Part shown: positions 6,948 to 15,163 of the stretch, one piece after another
Layout: the number at the start of each line of letters is the position of its first letter
How positions within the stretch are numbered: position 1 is the first letter of the stretch
From: Novosphingobium aerophilum
GTDB lineage: Bacteria > Pseudomonadota > Alphaproteobacteria > Sphingomonadales > Sphingomonadaceae
Assembly (NCBI RefSeq): GCF_014230305.1
Contig: NZ_JACLAU010000005.1
Coordinates: 109,326 to 173,325, forward strand
DNA length: 64,000 nucleotides
Direction of reading: 5' to 3'
Program-made: the position numbers and the translations under genes
The notes under the pieces: generated by a model
The model's input: the letters and a program-made list of their open reading frames with translations, nothing else
What the model was told of the DNA's origin: nothing
Database searches by the model: none

Positions 6948-9458
6948 ATGGCGACGAAACATACGCGATTGGTATCACTTTTTGCTGCTGGCAGTATCTG
7001 TGCGGTGGCATTCACCCTGGCGTCGCCGGCACTTGCCCAAGGCGCACCGCAGGCCCAGGCCGAGGGCGGTTCAAATCAGGCCGGTGACGCCAACAAGACG
7101 TCCGAAATCGTGGTCACCGCCCAGTTCCGCGAGCAGCGGTTGCAGGATACGCCGATCGCCATCACGGCGATTTCGGGCGACACACTCGAGCAGCGCAGCG
7201 CCGGGGCGCTGACCGATATTGCGAATTCGACGCCGAGCGTGGTGCTGCGCCCGGCTTCGGCCGCATTCGGCAACTCGATCACGGCCAGCATCCGCGGCTT
7301 CGGCCAGATCGACTTCAATCCGGCCTACGAACCGGGCGTCGGTCTCTACATCGACGACGTCTATTACCCGCGCCTGACCGGCGCCAACTTTGACCTCATG
7401 GATGTCGAGCGTGTCGAAGTGCTGCGCGGTCCGCAGGGCACCCTGACGGGGCGCAACTCCGAGGGTGGTGCGATCCGGTTCATTTCGCGCAAGCCCACGG
7501 GTGAGGGTGGCGGCTACCTGTCGGCCACTTACGGTATCCGAAACCGCGTCAACCTTCGCGCCAGCGCCGATTTCACCATCGCCAAGGACTTGTTTGCACG
7601 CGTTTCCGGCACCTTTGCCGATCAGGGCGGCTTTGTCGACGTGATCGACTACGGCTGCGCCAATCCGTCCAGCGGGGTCCCGGCGACGACCGGCGGCACC
7701 AAGTGCAAGAAGTACAAGCTCGGCGATGTCGGATACTCGGCGCTGCGCGGCATTCTGCGCTACAACCCGTCCGATCGCGTCGACATCATGTTCAGCGCTG
7801 ACTACACCAAGGACAGCCACAACAACGGCGCGGAAGTCCTGCTTTACGCCAACAACGCCAACCCCAACACCCGGACCGTCAATGGCCTGTCATACGATTC
7901 GCGGTTCATCTGCGGCCGGTGGTGCAACTACACTTCGACCGGACAGGAAGCCGGTGCGTTCGTTGCCGGCCTGATTCCTCCCCTCAACGGTTTGCCGCTG
8001 GCAGCGACCACGGGCCAGCAGTCATCCGATTACGAAGGCTGGGGGGTCTCGGGTAACGTCGATCTGAGCCTGAGCGACTCGCTCAAGCTGACCTCGATCA
8101 CCGCCTATCGCGGCTGGAAGTCGAGCTTTTCGATCGACAACGACCTTTCTCCGGCACGGGTCGGCTTCGGCAACAACGAGTTGACCCACTGGTTCTGGAG
8201 CCAGGAACTGCGGCTTAACGCCAAGCTCGGCGAGATGGCGGATGCCACACTTGGTGGCTACTATTCGGACGAGAAAACCACCTATTACACGCTGCAGGAC
8301 ATTCGCTATGTGGCGGCCGGTCCTCTGCCGATCTTCCCGTTGCAGTTCATCGGCAACGACCCTGTCCGGACGAAGTCAAAGGCGGTGTTCGGCACCGTGA
8401 TCGTGCGGCCGACCGACGCTCTGACGGTGACCGCCGGCGTGCGTTACACCAAGGATGAGAAGGCCTACACGTTCTACCGGTTCAATCTTGACGGGAAGAC
8501 GATCAACCCGTTCCTCGACGCCGTGGGTGCAGCCAATGGTATCGGCTATAGCGGCCCCAACGGCACGGCGCTGAGCGGGCGGACCGCCCTCTTCAGCGGC
8601 GACCGGTTCGATTATCGCATTTCGGCCGATTACCGGTTCTCGCCCGAGGTCTTGGCCTACGCGACGATTTCGACCGGATATAAGGCTGGTGGTGTCGGAC
8701 CGCGTCCGTTCAACGCCGCCCAGGCGCGCGGGTTTGGTCCCGAGACGCTGACTTCCTATGAAATCGGTTTGAAAACAGACCTGCTCGATCGCCGCGTGCG
8801 GTTGAACCTGGCTGGGTTCTTCAATGATTTCAAGAATGCCCAGCTCACGCTGCTCTCGTGTCCGCAATTCGGCGGGCCCGGGCCCTGTGCTCTGCCGCAG
8901 AATGCCGGCAATGCCGAAGTCAAGGGTGTCGAAGCCGAACTCTTTGCCCGGCCGGTTGATGGGTTCCAGCTCGATGCTTCTATCAGCTACATCGACTGGA
9001 AGTGGAAGTGCGTGAACCCGGCCGTGGTCGGTGGGGCTTCGGGACCCTGCTCAAGCGATCCGGCCGTGGTCGGTCTGCTCGCGCAGAACCCGCGTGGCCT
9101 GATCCAGACCAAATGGAGTGTCGGCATGCAGTATGAGGCCGATCTCGGCTCCAGCGGATCGCTCACGCCGCGCTTCGACATCAACTACCAGTCCGGGTTG
9201 GCCGGTGCCGATGTTGCGCCCGTCGCTGGATCGCCTTCGGCCATCTTCGGCCAGGTTCCGAGCTTCACGATCAGCAATGCCCGCTTGACCTGGTTGAACG
9301 AGCGGAAGGACGTGTCGGTCGCGCTGGAGGTGACCAACCTGTTCAACAAGTACTACTTCCTCAGCAAGTTCGACCTGACGGGTGCGGGCGCCGGTGCGAT
9401 CACCGGTCAGCCGGGCCGGCCGCGCGAGTGGGGGGTTACGGTCAAGAAGAAGTTCTGA
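6948..9458 (+). CDS. TonB-dependent outer-membrane receptor (aromatic cluster)
   Basis: An 836-residue receptor. A signal peptide of ~28 residues (ending A-L-A-Q) is followed by a TonB-box-like E-I-V-V-T-A and the plug domain (I-T-A-I-S-G-D, S-I-R-G-F-G-Q, V-E-V-L-R-G-P-Q-G-T), then the beta-barrel ending in K-K-K-F with a terminal Phe. Paired Cys residues in loops (C-A-N ... K-C-K-K; C-G-R-W-C) suggest disulfide-stabilised extracellular loops. No FecA-like N-terminal signalling domain is present. The ATG is preceded by AGGAG, and a strong terminator follows, so it is monocistronic. Placed between the flavocytochrome and NTF2-protein genes, it probably imports a lignin-derived aromatic dimer or oligomer; substrate is inference. 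Confidence 0.93.
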   Translation: MATKHTRLVSLFAAGSICAVAFTLASPALAQGAPQAQAEGGSNQAGDANKTSEIVVTAQFREQRLQDTPIAITAISGDTLEQRSAGALTDIANSTPSVVLRPASAAFGNSITASIRGFGQIDFNPAYEPGVGLYIDDVYYPRLTGANFDLMDVERVEVLRGPQGTLTGRNSEGGAIRFISRKPTGEGGGYLSATYGIRNRVNLRASADFTIAKDLFARVSGTFADQGGFVDVIDYGCANPSSGVPATTGGTKCKKYKLGDVGYSALRGILRYNPSDRVDIMFSADYTKDSHNNGAEVLLYANNANPNTRTVNGLSYDSRFICGRWCNYTSTGQEAGAFVAGLIPPLNGLPLAATTGQQSSDYEGWGVSGNVDLSLSDSLKLTSITAYRGWKSSFSIDNDLSPARVGFGNNELTHWFWSQELRLNAKLGEMADATLGGYYSDEKTTYYTLQDIRYVAAGPLPIFPLQFIGNDPVRTKSKAVFGTVIVRPTDALTVTAGVRYTKDEKAYTFYRFNLDGKTINPFLDAVGAANGIGYSGPNGTALSGRTALFSGDRFDYRISADYRFSPEVLAYATISTGYKAGGVGPRPFNAAQARGFGPETLTSYEIGLKTDLLDRRVRLNLAGFFNDFKNAQLTLLSCPQFGGPGPCALPQNAGNAEVKGVEAELFARPVDGFQLDASISYIDWKWKCVNPAVVGGASGPCSSDPAVVGLLAQNPRGLIQTKWSVGMQYEADLGSSGSLTPRFDINYQSGLAGADVAPVAGSPSAIFGQVPSFTISNARLTWLNERKDVSVALEVTNLFNKYYFLSKFDLTGAGAGAITGQPGRPREWGVTVKKKF

Positions 9459-9481
9459 GTGGGCCCGGTAGCGGTCTGATG

Positions 9482-9511
9482 AAAAGGGCGGTCCGGCGGG
9501 CCGCCCTTTTT
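9482..9511 (+). terminator. Rho-independent terminator after TonB receptor
   Basis: Perfect 10-bp stem AAAAGGGCGG / CCGCCCTTTT with a 9-nt loop followed by one more T, 24 bp after the receptor stop. The A-tract/T-tract symmetry could allow termination in both directions. Confidence 0.9.
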
Positions 9512-9582
9512 GCGGGGGCTGGTCTGTGCCCCGGTGCCCAGGTCAGGCCGAGTGCTGGGAACAATGGCCCGGGAGGCAGACG

Positions 9583-10176
9583 ATGGAACCCACCCTTTCG
9601 CTGGCAGAGCGGATCGGTTTGATTGAAGATGAACGAGCGGTCATCCGGTTGCAGACCGCCTACGGCTACTATGTCGACAAGGCTCAGTGGGACGAGGCTG
9701 CCGACCTGTTTGCCGCCGATGCCACGCTCGAAATCGCGGGCCGGGGCCTCTATCGCGGGCAGGACCGGATCCGCTCCTATCTGAAATGCTTGCCATCGCT
9801 GCTTGAGGGGACGGTCTTCAATCACATGCAGTTGCAGCCCCTGATCACGCTTGAGGGCGATCACGCCTGGGGTCGGTGGCGGGCGATCATGGAGGTGGCA
9901 ATCCGTGGCAAGGTCGATCTGGTGGGGGAGGCGACCTACGAGAACCGTTATGTCCGCGATGGCGGCGTTTGGAAGATCGCACGGTTGCACTGTTTCGTGA
10001 CCTACTATGCCGATTGGCAGGCCGGCCTGTCCGGCGGGGGTGTGCCGATGGGCACCGAACTGCCCGAGTTCCCGCCCGATGCGCCTCAGACGGTTGCCTA
10101 TGGTTCATTTCCGAGCGTGTTCGTGCCCCCCTATCATTATGCCAATCCGGTGACCGGACAGACATGGGTGCCATGA
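9583..10176 (+). CDS. NTF2/SnoaL-like protein, putative lyase or dehydratase
   Basis: A 197-residue SnoaL-like_4 type protein. It begins with the pattern E-D-E-R-A-V-I-R-L-Q-T-A-Y-G-Y-Y-V-D-K-A-x-W-D-E-A-A-D-L-F-A, the same helix signature as in the larger protein at 11296-12024. Later landmarks are R-G-x-x-I-R-S-Y-L, H-M-Q-L-Q-P and Y-E-N-R-Y-V-R-D-G-G-V-W-K-I. It lacks the extra insertion and C-terminal tail of the larger homologue and has no signal peptide. RBS GGGAGG precedes the ATG. It overlaps the following small NTF2 gene by 4 bp. Sphingomonad relatives include cofactor-free enzymes acting on lignin dimers (LdpA, LsdE), so a C-C lyase or dehydratase role is plausible, but no residue proves it. 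Confidence 0.7.
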   Translation: MEPTLSLAERIGLIEDERAVIRLQTAYGYYVDKAQWDEAADLFAADATLEIAGRGLYRGQDRIRSYLKCLPSLLEGTVFNHMQLQPLITLEGDHAWGRWRAIMEVAIRGKVDLVGEATYENRYVRDGGVWKIARLHCFVTYYADWQAGLSGGGVPMGTELPEFPPDAPQTVAYGSFPSVFVPPYHYANPVTGQTWVP

Positions 10177-10592
10177 TGGACAACCGAATGCTCGATCGCG
10201 CCGCCTACGACCGCTATCTCGGCGCTTTCAATTCCCGCGATTACGACGGGGTCGCCGATTTCTATGTCGACCCGCCCCGGATGGCGTTTTTCGGGGTGGT
10301 GATCACCTCGCGGCAAGAACTCAAGGCCTTCTATGCCTGGCTGCACGATCATGTGGACGAGACCGTAGAGGTGCTGAACTTTGCGGCCAGCGCGACGTGT
10401 ACCGCGGTCGATGCCGTCGTGCGCATCGTTGCGAGGAAGGATCTGACGCGGGAGGCCCTCGACGCCCGCGGGGCGACCGGGTTCTTGCCGATCCGTGCGG
10501 GCTATGTGCAGGAAATCCGGCAGTTCATCTTCTACACCACGCAAGGCGGCCGTATCGAAAAAGTGGAGTGCGCGTTGCCGCTAATGTCTTAG
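10173..10592 (+). CDS. Small SnoaL-like protein
   Basis: A 139-residue protein with an NTF2-like layout: Y-D-R-Y-L-G-A-F-N-S-R-D-Y-D-G-V-A-D-F-Y, a P-P-R-M-A-F-F-G-V-V-I-T-S-R-Q-E-L-K-A-F-Y-A-W-L-H-D-H-V segment and a C-terminal I-E-K-V-E-C-A strand. No signal peptide. Its start overlaps the upstream stop (ATGA), so it is coupled to the previous NTF2 gene and the products may act together or as a hetero-oligomer. Two adjacent ATG codons (10173, 10176) are possible starts. Role unknown. Confidence 0.65.
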   Translation: MMDNRMLDRAAYDRYLGAFNSRDYDGVADFYVDPPRMAFFGVVITSRQELKAFYAWLHDHVDETVEVLNFAASATCTAVDAVVRIVARKDLTREALDARGATGFLPIRAGYVQEIRQFIFYTTQGGRIEKVECALPLMS

Positions 10593-10785
10593 GTCGTGGT
10601 GGCGCAGGATCGAACCGCCATGATCGTGCGGAGGCCTGCCAAGGTAAGGCGCGCTGTACTCAAGGGGCTGGTTGTCGGCGCAAGTGGTACAACCCCGGTG
10701 CGGATCACCACACAAATTCGCAACATTTCTTATTGGTGGTCGATAAGCCCTTGCCCGCGGCAAAGCGGCCCGCAATAGCCATGGC

Positions 10786-11271
10786 ATGACTGGCCCTGAC
10801 GATCTGCCTCTGACTTCACCCGATTCCGAGCGACTGGACCTGCTGATTCGCCTGCTCAAACTGTGCAGCCTGATCAACGTCCCGATGAACGAAGGGGTCT
10901 GCAATCCCTCCGGCCTTAGCCAGACCGAGCTGAAAGTGGTGATGGCGTTGTCGGGCGAGGGAGAACTGGCTGGCCACGAACTGATGCGGATCTTGGGGGC
11001 ACCTGCCATGAGTGTCAGTCGGGCCATAGCCGCCCTGCGGACCAACGGGCTGGTGGAGGACTCGAACGACCCCGACAACCGCCGCCGTCGACCGGTTCGA
11101 CTGAGCGCAGCGGGCGAAGCGTTCTATGCAGCCGCGATGCCAGATATCGCAGCGGTGGCCGATGCCTTGCTGGGTTCGCTGACGGCGCGGCAACGGCGCG
11201 AGTTGGCCCGCATCGCCGATGAGGTCATTGCCGCCATGGTCAACTGGGGCACCCACCGCACCGACGATTGA
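10786..11271 (+). CDS. MarR-family transcriptional regulator (first)
   Basis: A 161-residue winged-helix regulator. The central DNA-binding part reads L-S-Q-T-E-L-K-V-V-M-A-L, L-M-R-I-L-G-A-P-A-M-S-V-S-R-A-I-A-A-L-R-T-N-G-L-V (recognition helix) and the wing D-P-D-N-R-R-R-R-P-V-R-L-S. Members usually repress catabolic genes and are released by phenolic ligands. It follows the small NTF2 genes after ~190 bp containing an AT-rich island (ACAAATTCGCAACATTTCTT, 10712-10731), which may be its promoter. It is convergent with the next gene. The 19-bp palindrome found elsewhere is not visible directly upstream, so this protein may control the second box type instead. Confidence 0.88.
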   Translation: MTGPDDLPLTSPDSERLDLLIRLLKLCSLINVPMNEGVCNPSGLSQTELKVVMALSGEGELAGHELMRILGAPAMSVSRAIAALRTNGLVEDSNDPDNRRRRPVRLSAAGEAFYAAAMPDIAAVADALLGSLTARQRRELARIADEVIAAMVNWGTHRTDD

Positions 11272-11295
11272 GCAGCGCTGGGCTACGGCGCCGGC

Positions 11296-12024
11296 CTACC
11301 TGTTCTTCAACCGCGTGAAGTCACCGACGGCAAAGGCCTGGGCCAGCACGGGATGGGCGAAGCTCATCGGCACCTCCTGCCGGTGGGGCCAGGTCTGGCG
11401 CACCTCCCGGTCGGGCAGGATAACATCAGGTCCGATCGGATTTTCGGGATAGCAGACCTGCGCTGGCTGAAGGTGGGCGACGGTGTGGGCCCACCCGCCC
11501 TCGTAATCGGCTTGCCACTGCATCATGTAATCGAGCCGCTTGATCTTCCAGACCAACTCACCTGCCGCATTGGCTTCGCGAACATAGTCGTTTTCGTAGA
11601 GACCCGCCTCCCAGAACTGTTGGGGCATGCTCTCGGGCAGCTTGTCCTGCACCGCATCGTGCCAGCCACCCGCCAGCAAGGCGCGAAACCGACCCTTGGC
11701 GGTCAACCGATCCGGTGCGACGGTGATCACGTCCTGCATCTGGAAGTGGTCGAGCAGCAGGCCCTCAACCGGGCCGCGCTGGCCGCCGGTGAACAGGTTC
11801 TGGAACCAGGTGCCGTAAAGGCGCATCACCCCTTCGTAACCGCGATACTCGCCCGAGAGGAAAACCACGGCACCATCACGGGCGAACAGCCCGGCAACCT
11901 CTTCGGGCCGGTTATAGTCGATGTAATAGCCGTAAGCCATGTGCAGACGGCGGATCGCATGGATATCCTCAAGCTCGGCGACCCTGCGTTCGAGCGAGTC
12001 GAGGCGGGCTTCAACATTTGACAT
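11296..12024 (-). CDS. NTF2-like lyase candidate (LdpA/LsdE-like, cofactor-free deformylation)
   Basis: A 242-residue NTF2-fold protein with the E-D-I-H-A-I-R-R-L-H-M-A-Y-G-Y-Y-I-D-Y-N-R-P-E-E-V helix signature, a polar cavity with several Tyr, Arg, His and Trp, a D-H-F-Q-M-Q-D-V segment, G-L-Y-E-N-D-Y and a long C-terminal tail. The size and signature match my recollection of the sphingomonad enzymes that convert diarylpropane or phenylcoumaran-derived substrates to stilbenes by losing the gamma carbon as formaldehyde without cofactor. A stilbene dioxygenase at 15164 with a related operator supports this: the product of one would be the substrate of the other. GGGAGAGG precedes the ATG; operator at 12060-12078 lies 36 bp upstream. 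Catalytic assignment is inferred from context plus family. Confidence 0.65.
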   Translation of the reverse strand: MSNVEARLDSLERRVAELEDIHAIRRLHMAYGYYIDYNRPEEVAGLFARDGAVVFLSGEYRGYEGVMRLYGTWFQNLFTGGQRGPVEGLLLDHFQMQDVITVAPDRLTAKGRFRALLAGGWHDAVQDKLPESMPQQFWEAGLYENDYVREANAAGELVWKIKRLDYMMQWQADYEGGWAHTVAHLQPAQVCYPENPIGPDVILPDREVRQTWPHRQEVPMSFAHPVLAQAFAVGDFTRLKNR

Positions 12025-12059
12025 CTGATTCCTCTCCCTCTTGAGCGGGGCGGCTTATA

Positions 12060-12078
12060 TTGTAAGTTCTACTAACAA
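12060..12078. promoter_or_regulatory. Candidate MarR operator upstream of NTF2 lyase candidate
   Basis: TTGTAAG-TTCTA-CTAACAA, arms complementary at 6 of 7 positions, fits the TTGTATG-N5-CATACAA family. It starts 36 bp upstream of the ATG at 12024. The right half TACTAACAAA is identical to that at 6891-6900 upstream of the receptor. Confidence 0.6.
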
Positions 12079-12188
12079 AATTCGAGGGGCAAGGTGAGCG
12101 GAAACCGGGCTGGTAGTGCAAGGCCCATGCGCCCTTGCCTGGTCTTGTCCCGCCTTGACTTCAGAAGAAACCCTGCCGGGATCGTCGC

Positions 12189-13523
12189 CTATTGGTGAAA
12201 GTACACCGCGCGCTCATGGGAAAAGGCCTTGAACCCGAAGTGGCCGTGATAGCTGCCTGTGCCGCTGTGGTTCACGCCGCCGAACGGCAGGTTGTTCTCA
12301 AGGTAATGCGAGAAAACGCCGTTGACCGTGACCCCGCCTGACGAGGTGCGCGCCAGGATCTTCGCGACGGCGTTCGAATCCGCGCTGTAGATATAGAGGG
12401 CCAGCGGCTTGTCGCGCGCAGCGATGTAGCTGATGACGTCATCCAGCTTGTCATAAGTCATCACCGGCAACAGCGGTGCGAAGATCTCTTCCTTCAGGAT
12501 CTGCATGTCGGGCGAGACATCGGTGAGCAAGGTCGGATGGACGGTCAGATCCTCCGCCTCGGTCACGCCACCCACGGCAATGCTGGCTCCGCCAGCCACG
12601 GCATCGTCGAGCAGACCCTTGACCCTTGCGAAGTTGCGCGGATCGACGATCTGGGCAATGCCTTCCTTGTTGAGCGTGCCTTCGGCATAGAGGTTCGCGG
12701 CGACCCTGGACCCGAACAGCGCGATCAGCCGCTCTTTCTGCTCGGGCCGGACGAAGACGTAATCGGGGCAGATGCAGGCCTGACCACCGTTGAACTGCTT
12801 GGCCGAAGCGAGATCGGTCGCAACCTTTTCCAGGTCGGCGCTGTCCTCGACGATCACCGGTGATTTTCCGCCGAGCTCCAGCGTGACACTGGCGAGGTGG
12901 CGGGCGGCTGCGGCGGCGACCAGTTTTCCGACACGGGTGCTGCCCGTGAAGAAGATGTGGTTGAAGGGCAGGTCGAGCAGCGCCGTGGCTATGCCGACAT
13001 CGCCTTCGAACAGGGCGACCTCGGATTCGTCAAAAGCGGCACGGATGATGCGTCCGGCGATCGCGGCTGAGGCCGGGCAGAGGTCGGTCAGCTTGACAAT
13101 GCAGCAGTTTCCGGCCGCCACAGCGGCGGCGAGCGGGCCGAACACAAGGCCCAGCGGAAAGTTCCACGGCCCCAGGATCAGGCAAACCCCGCGCGCTTCG
13201 GGAACGATCTGTGCCCTGTCGGCGGGATTGAGCGAGGTGGCGACCTCGGTCGGCGCCATCCAGGCATCGAGGTTGTCAATGTTGCGCTGAATATTGCCCA
13301 ACACGTTCAGCACTTCGGTGATCCGGATCTCCGCCAATGGCTTGCGCGTATCCTGCCGCACGGCGGCCACGATCTCGTCGGCATGGGCTTCGTAGACCGA
13401 CTTCAGCCGCTGCAGCTTGGCTTTGCGTTGGTCAGCCGTCGAGGCCTTGACGTCCCACTGGTTCGCCTGCTGCAAGGCAAAGATCCGGGTGATTTCGGCG
13501 GCACTGGGGGCAGGGGTCGGCAT
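12189..13523 (-). CDS. Aldehyde dehydrogenase, coniferyl-aldehyde dehydrogenase/class 3 type
   Basis: A 444-residue NAD(P)-dependent aldehyde dehydrogenase. It shows P-W-N-F-P-L, F-T-G-S-T-R-V-G-K, the general base region L-E-L-G-G-K-S-P, the catalytic Cys in G-G-Q-A-C-I-C-P-D-Y, and E-E-I-F-A-P. The shorter N-terminus and G-V-N-H-S-G-x-G-S-Y-H-G-x-x-G-F-x-A-F-S-H-x-R C-terminus place it with class 3/coniferyl aldehyde dehydrogenases. It would oxidise aromatic aldehydes such as those released by the stilbene dioxygenase to acids. ATG at 13523 has AGGA upstream; a TTG further upstream is weaker. It lies 129 bp downstream of the glutathione transferase gene in the same direction and probably shares its promoter. 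Confidence 0.88.
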   Translation of the reverse strand: MPTPAPSAAEITRIFALQQANQWDVKASTADQRKAKLQRLKSVYEAHADEIVAAVRQDTRKPLAEIRITEVLNVLGNIQRNIDNLDAWMAPTEVATSLNPADRAQIVPEARGVCLILGPWNFPLGLVFGPLAAAVAAGNCCIVKLTDLCPASAAIAGRIIRAAFDESEVALFEGDVGIATALLDLPFNHIFFTGSTRVGKLVAAAAARHLASVTLELGGKSPVIVEDSADLEKVATDLASAKQFNGGQACICPDYVFVRPEQKERLIALFGSRVAANLYAEGTLNKEGIAQIVDPRNFARVKGLLDDAVAGGASIAVGGVTEAEDLTVHPTLLTDVSPDMQILKEEIFAPLLPVMTYDKLDDVISYIAARDKPLALYIYSADSNAVAKILARTSSGGVTVNGVFSHYLENNLPFGGVNHSGTGSYHGHFGFKAFSHERAVYFHQ

Positions 13524-13652
13524 CGATTTGTGGTCCTGATTCAAGCCGGACTGGCGAGACGTCGCGAACTCCGGTGATGGCTCAATGAAAGGTGGCAGAG
13601 TGTAGAGACCGATCCGGGGCAGTCCGGCCGGCCAGCTGACCCGCTCCGCCGG

Positions 13653-14558
13653 CTAGACCCGGGCGCCGCCGCGCGCGATGACCATGTCTTCGCGGTTGGT
13701 TTCGAAATCGCTGGCCTGGTGGCGTTCGCGCAACTGGCTTTCCGGGCCGCCGAAGGTGCGGTTGACCATGCGTCCGCGCTGCACGGCTGGGCGTTCGGCC
13801 AGCTGGCTGACCCAGCGATCCAGGTGCGTGTATTCGTGCACCGAGAGGAACTCCTGGCAGTTGTAGGCGTCGCGCATGATGTTCCCGTACCAGGGGTAAA
13901 TCGCGATATCGGCAATCGTATAGCTGTCGCCAGCCATGTATTCGTGTTGCGCCAGGTGCGTATCGAGCACGTGGAGCTGGCGTTTGGTTTCCATGGCGAA
14001 GCGATTGATCGGATATTCCATCTTGAACGGAGCGTAGGCATAGAAGTGCCCAAGCCCGCCGCCGACATAGGGCGCGCTGCCCATCTGCCACATCAGCCAG
14101 TTCATCGTTTTGGCGCGGCCATGGGGATCGGTTGGCAGAAATTCCCCGAACTTTTCGGCCAGGTAGAACAAGATCGAGCCACTCTCGAACAACGATACCG
14201 CTGGGTCCAGCGAGTGATCGACCAAGGCCGGGATTTTCGAGTTCGGGTTGACCGCCACAAAACCGCTGCCGAACTGGTCGCCAGCGTTGATGCTGATCAT
14301 CCAGGCGTCATACTCGGCCCCGCCATGGCCAAGGCCGAGCAGTTCCTCGAGCAGGATCGTCACTTTGACCCCGTTCGGGGTGCCCATCGAGTAGAGCTGC
14401 AGCGGATGGTCGCCGACCGGCAGCGCCTTGTTGTGGGTCGGGCCCGAGGTCGGGCGATTGATATTGGCAAACTGCCCACCGCTCGGCGCGTCCCAGGTCC
14501 ACACGCGAGGGGGAACATAGCCGGCAGGTTGGTTCAGCGCAGGATCGCTCTCGGCCAC
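13653..14558 (-). CDS. yghU: Glutathione S-transferase, YghU/Nu class
   Basis: A 301-residue protein closely resembling E. coli YghU: V-W-T-W-D-A-P-S-G-G-Q-F-A-N-I-N-R-P-T-S-G-P-T, L-Y-S-M-G-T-P-N-G-V-K-V-T-I-L-L-E-E, N-P-N-S-K-I-P-A-L, F-E-S-G-S-I-L and the C-terminal R-H-x-A-S-D-F-E-T-N-x-E-D. The N-terminal thioredoxin-fold GSH site and C-terminal helical domain are complete. Nu-class enzymes reduce or lyse glutathione adducts; one from Novosphingobium acts in beta-aryl-ether lignin breakdown, so a lignin-dimer role is possible. I use GTG at 14558 because GGGAGAG lies 5 bp upstream; an ATG at 14600 would fall inside the operator. First gene of an operon with the aldehyde dehydrogenase. Confidence 0.9.
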   Translation of the reverse strand: MAESDPALNQPAGYVPPRVWTWDAPSGGQFANINRPTSGPTHNKALPVGDHPLQLYSMGTPNGVKVTILLEELLGLGHGGAEYDAWMISINAGDQFGSGFVAVNPNSKIPALVDHSLDPAVSLFESGSILFYLAEKFGEFLPTDPHGRAKTMNWLMWQMGSAPYVGGGLGHFYAYAPFKMEYPINRFAMETKRQLHVLDTHLAQHEYMAGDSYTIADIAIYPWYGNIMRDAYNCQEFLSVHEYTHLDRWVSQLAERPAVQRGRMVNRTFGGPESQLRERHQASDFETNREDMVIARGGARV

Positions 14559-14585
14559 GTTATCTCTCCCAAGGCACGGCTTATT

Positions 14586-14604
14586 CTGTATGTCTTGCAT
14601 ACAT
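14586..14604. promoter_or_regulatory. Candidate MarR operator upstream of glutathione transferase
   Basis: CTGTATG-TCTTG-CATACAT with a perfect TGTATG/CATACA inverted repeat (14587-14603). It is 28 bp upstream of the GTG start and 27 bp downstream of the stop of the MarR gene. Best conserved copy of the 19-bp motif apart from the folD site. Confidence 0.65.
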
Positions 14605-14631
14605 AAATCACGGCGTAAAGCCGTCTGTTGA

Positions 14632-15105
14632 TCAGTCGTGAATACGGGTCAGCATCTCGATCAGGCTGACGACCTCCTTCTCGGTGAACCGCGATTTCAG
14701 CCAGCGCTCATGCTCGACAACGGCGTCTTTGGCCGTGGCGAGCATCTGGCGGCCGGCGTCGGTCAGGTTGAGCGTCTGCTTGCGGCCGTCGTCAAGCGAC
14801 TTGCCGCGTACAAGGTAGCCGCGAGCCTGCAGCCGGTTCACGATCGCCATCGTCGTGGCCCGGTCCATCCGCATCAGTTGGGCCAGCCCGGTCTGCGCGA
14901 TGTCCGGGTGAAGATCGACCAGCCACAACACGGACACCTGCTTCTGGGTCAGGTCGAGGTGCGTGAAGGTCTCGGTGAAGTGCCGGTAGACCGCGCCATA
15001 GGCGAGGCGAATATGGAAGCCGACGATGTCGCGGATTTCGCCGATGTCGTCGTCACCTTCGACATGCGGGGTGGTTGGCGAGAGAATCTCTTTTGGTCTT
15101 GTCAA
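14632..15105 (-). CDS. MarR-family transcriptional regulator (second), likely cluster regulator
   Basis: A 157-residue MarR protein. It has the dimerisation helices at both ends, the winged helix L-T-Q-K-Q-V-S-V-L-W-L, L-A-Q-L-M-R-M-D-R-A-T-T-M-A-I-V-N-R-L-Q-A-R-G-Y-L and the wing D-D-G-R-K-Q-T-L-N-L-T. The start is TTG at 15105 with GGAG upstream. It is divergent from the stilbene dioxygenase operon and both its own promoter and the downstream GST promoter contain the 19-bp palindrome, so autoregulation and control of at least five units is the simplest model. Likely ligand: an aromatic acid, aldehyde or stilbene from the pathway. Regulation is inferred from motif positions, not shown. Confidence 0.88.
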   Translation of the reverse strand: MTRPKEILSPTTPHVEGDDDIGEIRDIVGFHIRLAYGAVYRHFTETFTHLDLTQKQVSVLWLVDLHPDIAQTGLAQLMRMDRATTMAIVNRLQARGYLVRGKSLDDGRKQTLNLTDAGRQMLATAKDAVVEHERWLKSRFTEKEVVSLIEMLTRIHD

Positions 15106-15123
15106 CTCAGGCTCCAGAGACGA

Positions 15124-15142
15124 TTGTTAGTGCAACATACAA
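15124..15142. promoter_or_regulatory. Candidate MarR operator in marR/stilbene dioxygenase divergent promoter
   Basis: TTGTTAG-TGCAA-CATACAA; arms complementary at 5 of 7 positions. It lies 19 bp from the marR start and 22 bp from the dioxygenase start, so one bound dimer could repress both. Confidence 0.6.
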
Positions 15143-15163
15143 AAAGAGTCGGAAGAGATTGCC

